Source: Nanobdellota archaeon (GTDB taxonomy: Archaea > Nanobdellota > Nanobdellia > Woesearchaeales > GCA-2686295). From it: a DNA stretch of 48,577 nt. The position numbers were made by a program, and so were the translations under genes. The notes beneath the pieces are model-generated. The model worked only from the letters and a program-made list of their open reading frames with translations. It had not been told where the DNA came from and made no database searches. Shown one piece after another: positions 48,547-48,577 of the stretch. Numbering within the stretch: the stretch's first letter is position 1; each line of letters begins with the position of its first letter. The stretch is taken from NCBI GenBank assembly GCA_018819065.1, contig JAHJQL010000047.1, positions 1-48,577 on the forward strand, written 5' to 3'.

Positions 48547-48577
48547 ACTGCGCACTAATTTACCAATCTGTAAGTAG

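Overview
The window looks like a low-GC archaeal chromosome segment, most likely from a DPANN-type lineage (Woesearchaeota/Pacearchaeota-like; this assignment is inference). Archaeal markers seen directly are intron-containing tRNA-Asn and tRNA-Ile genes, transcription factor S, an NMD3-like zinc protein, a Sec11-type signal peptidase, a Hel308 helicase remnant, an Ogg2-type 8-oxoguanine glycosylase, a geranylgeranyl-reductase-family flavoprotein, and AT-rich TATA boxes about 25-30 nt upstream of short-leader or leaderless starts.

Layout. 1-533: the start of a leftward gene, a tRNA-like RNA region of unclear identity, and the two tRNAs. 577-5851: a GT-C membrane glycosyltransferase, a FemAB-like aminoacyltransferase, a D-Ala-D-Ala ligase-like ATP-grasp enzyme, and, convergent to them, a MurF-like ligase fused to an M23 (LytM) peptidase domain. 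5855-27533: a surface-glycan island with GT2, GT4 and GT-C glycosyltransferases, a Wzm/Wzt-type ABC exporter, two SGNH hydrolases, three B12-binding-type radical SAM proteins and four SPASM-type radical SAM domains, one of them fused to a GT2. 27686-34877: a Hel308 protein lacking its first RecA domain, a GT-C-like membrane protein, a GT2-MurB fusion, MurA, and an alkaline-phosphatase/sulfatase-superfamily protein. 34874-37400: a small membrane protein, a CysD-like protein, a second alkaline-phosphatase-superfamily protein and the NMD3-like protein, all leftward. 37498-42255: housekeeping genes (hydrolase, signal peptidase, nth, ogg2, tfs, zinc ribbon, GGR, DUF167). 42249-48345: nucleotide metabolism (dCMP deaminase, UPF0200 kinase, dTMP-kinase-like protein, deoxynucleoside kinase, SHMT, tandem-domain ThyX). 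This part contains two decayed genes not visible as ordinary ORFs: a dihydrofolate reductase pseudogene and a truncated P-loop kinase.

How the genes fit together. MurA and MurB would make UDP-N-acetylmuramate, a precursor of bacterial murein that is not used for archaeal pseudomurein. The Ddl-like, MurF-like and FemAB-like proteins could build or branch a stem peptide, and the M23 domain could cut it. MurC, MurD, MurE, MraY, MurG, a flippase and penicillin-binding proteins are not in the window. The island between the two wall blocks would assemble, export and modify a surface polysaccharide, with radical SAM enzymes and SGNH esterases as modifiers. The most interesting possibility is therefore a bacterial-type or hybrid muropeptide wall in an archaeon, with unusual domain fusions (MurF-M23, GT2-MurB, GT2-radical SAM).
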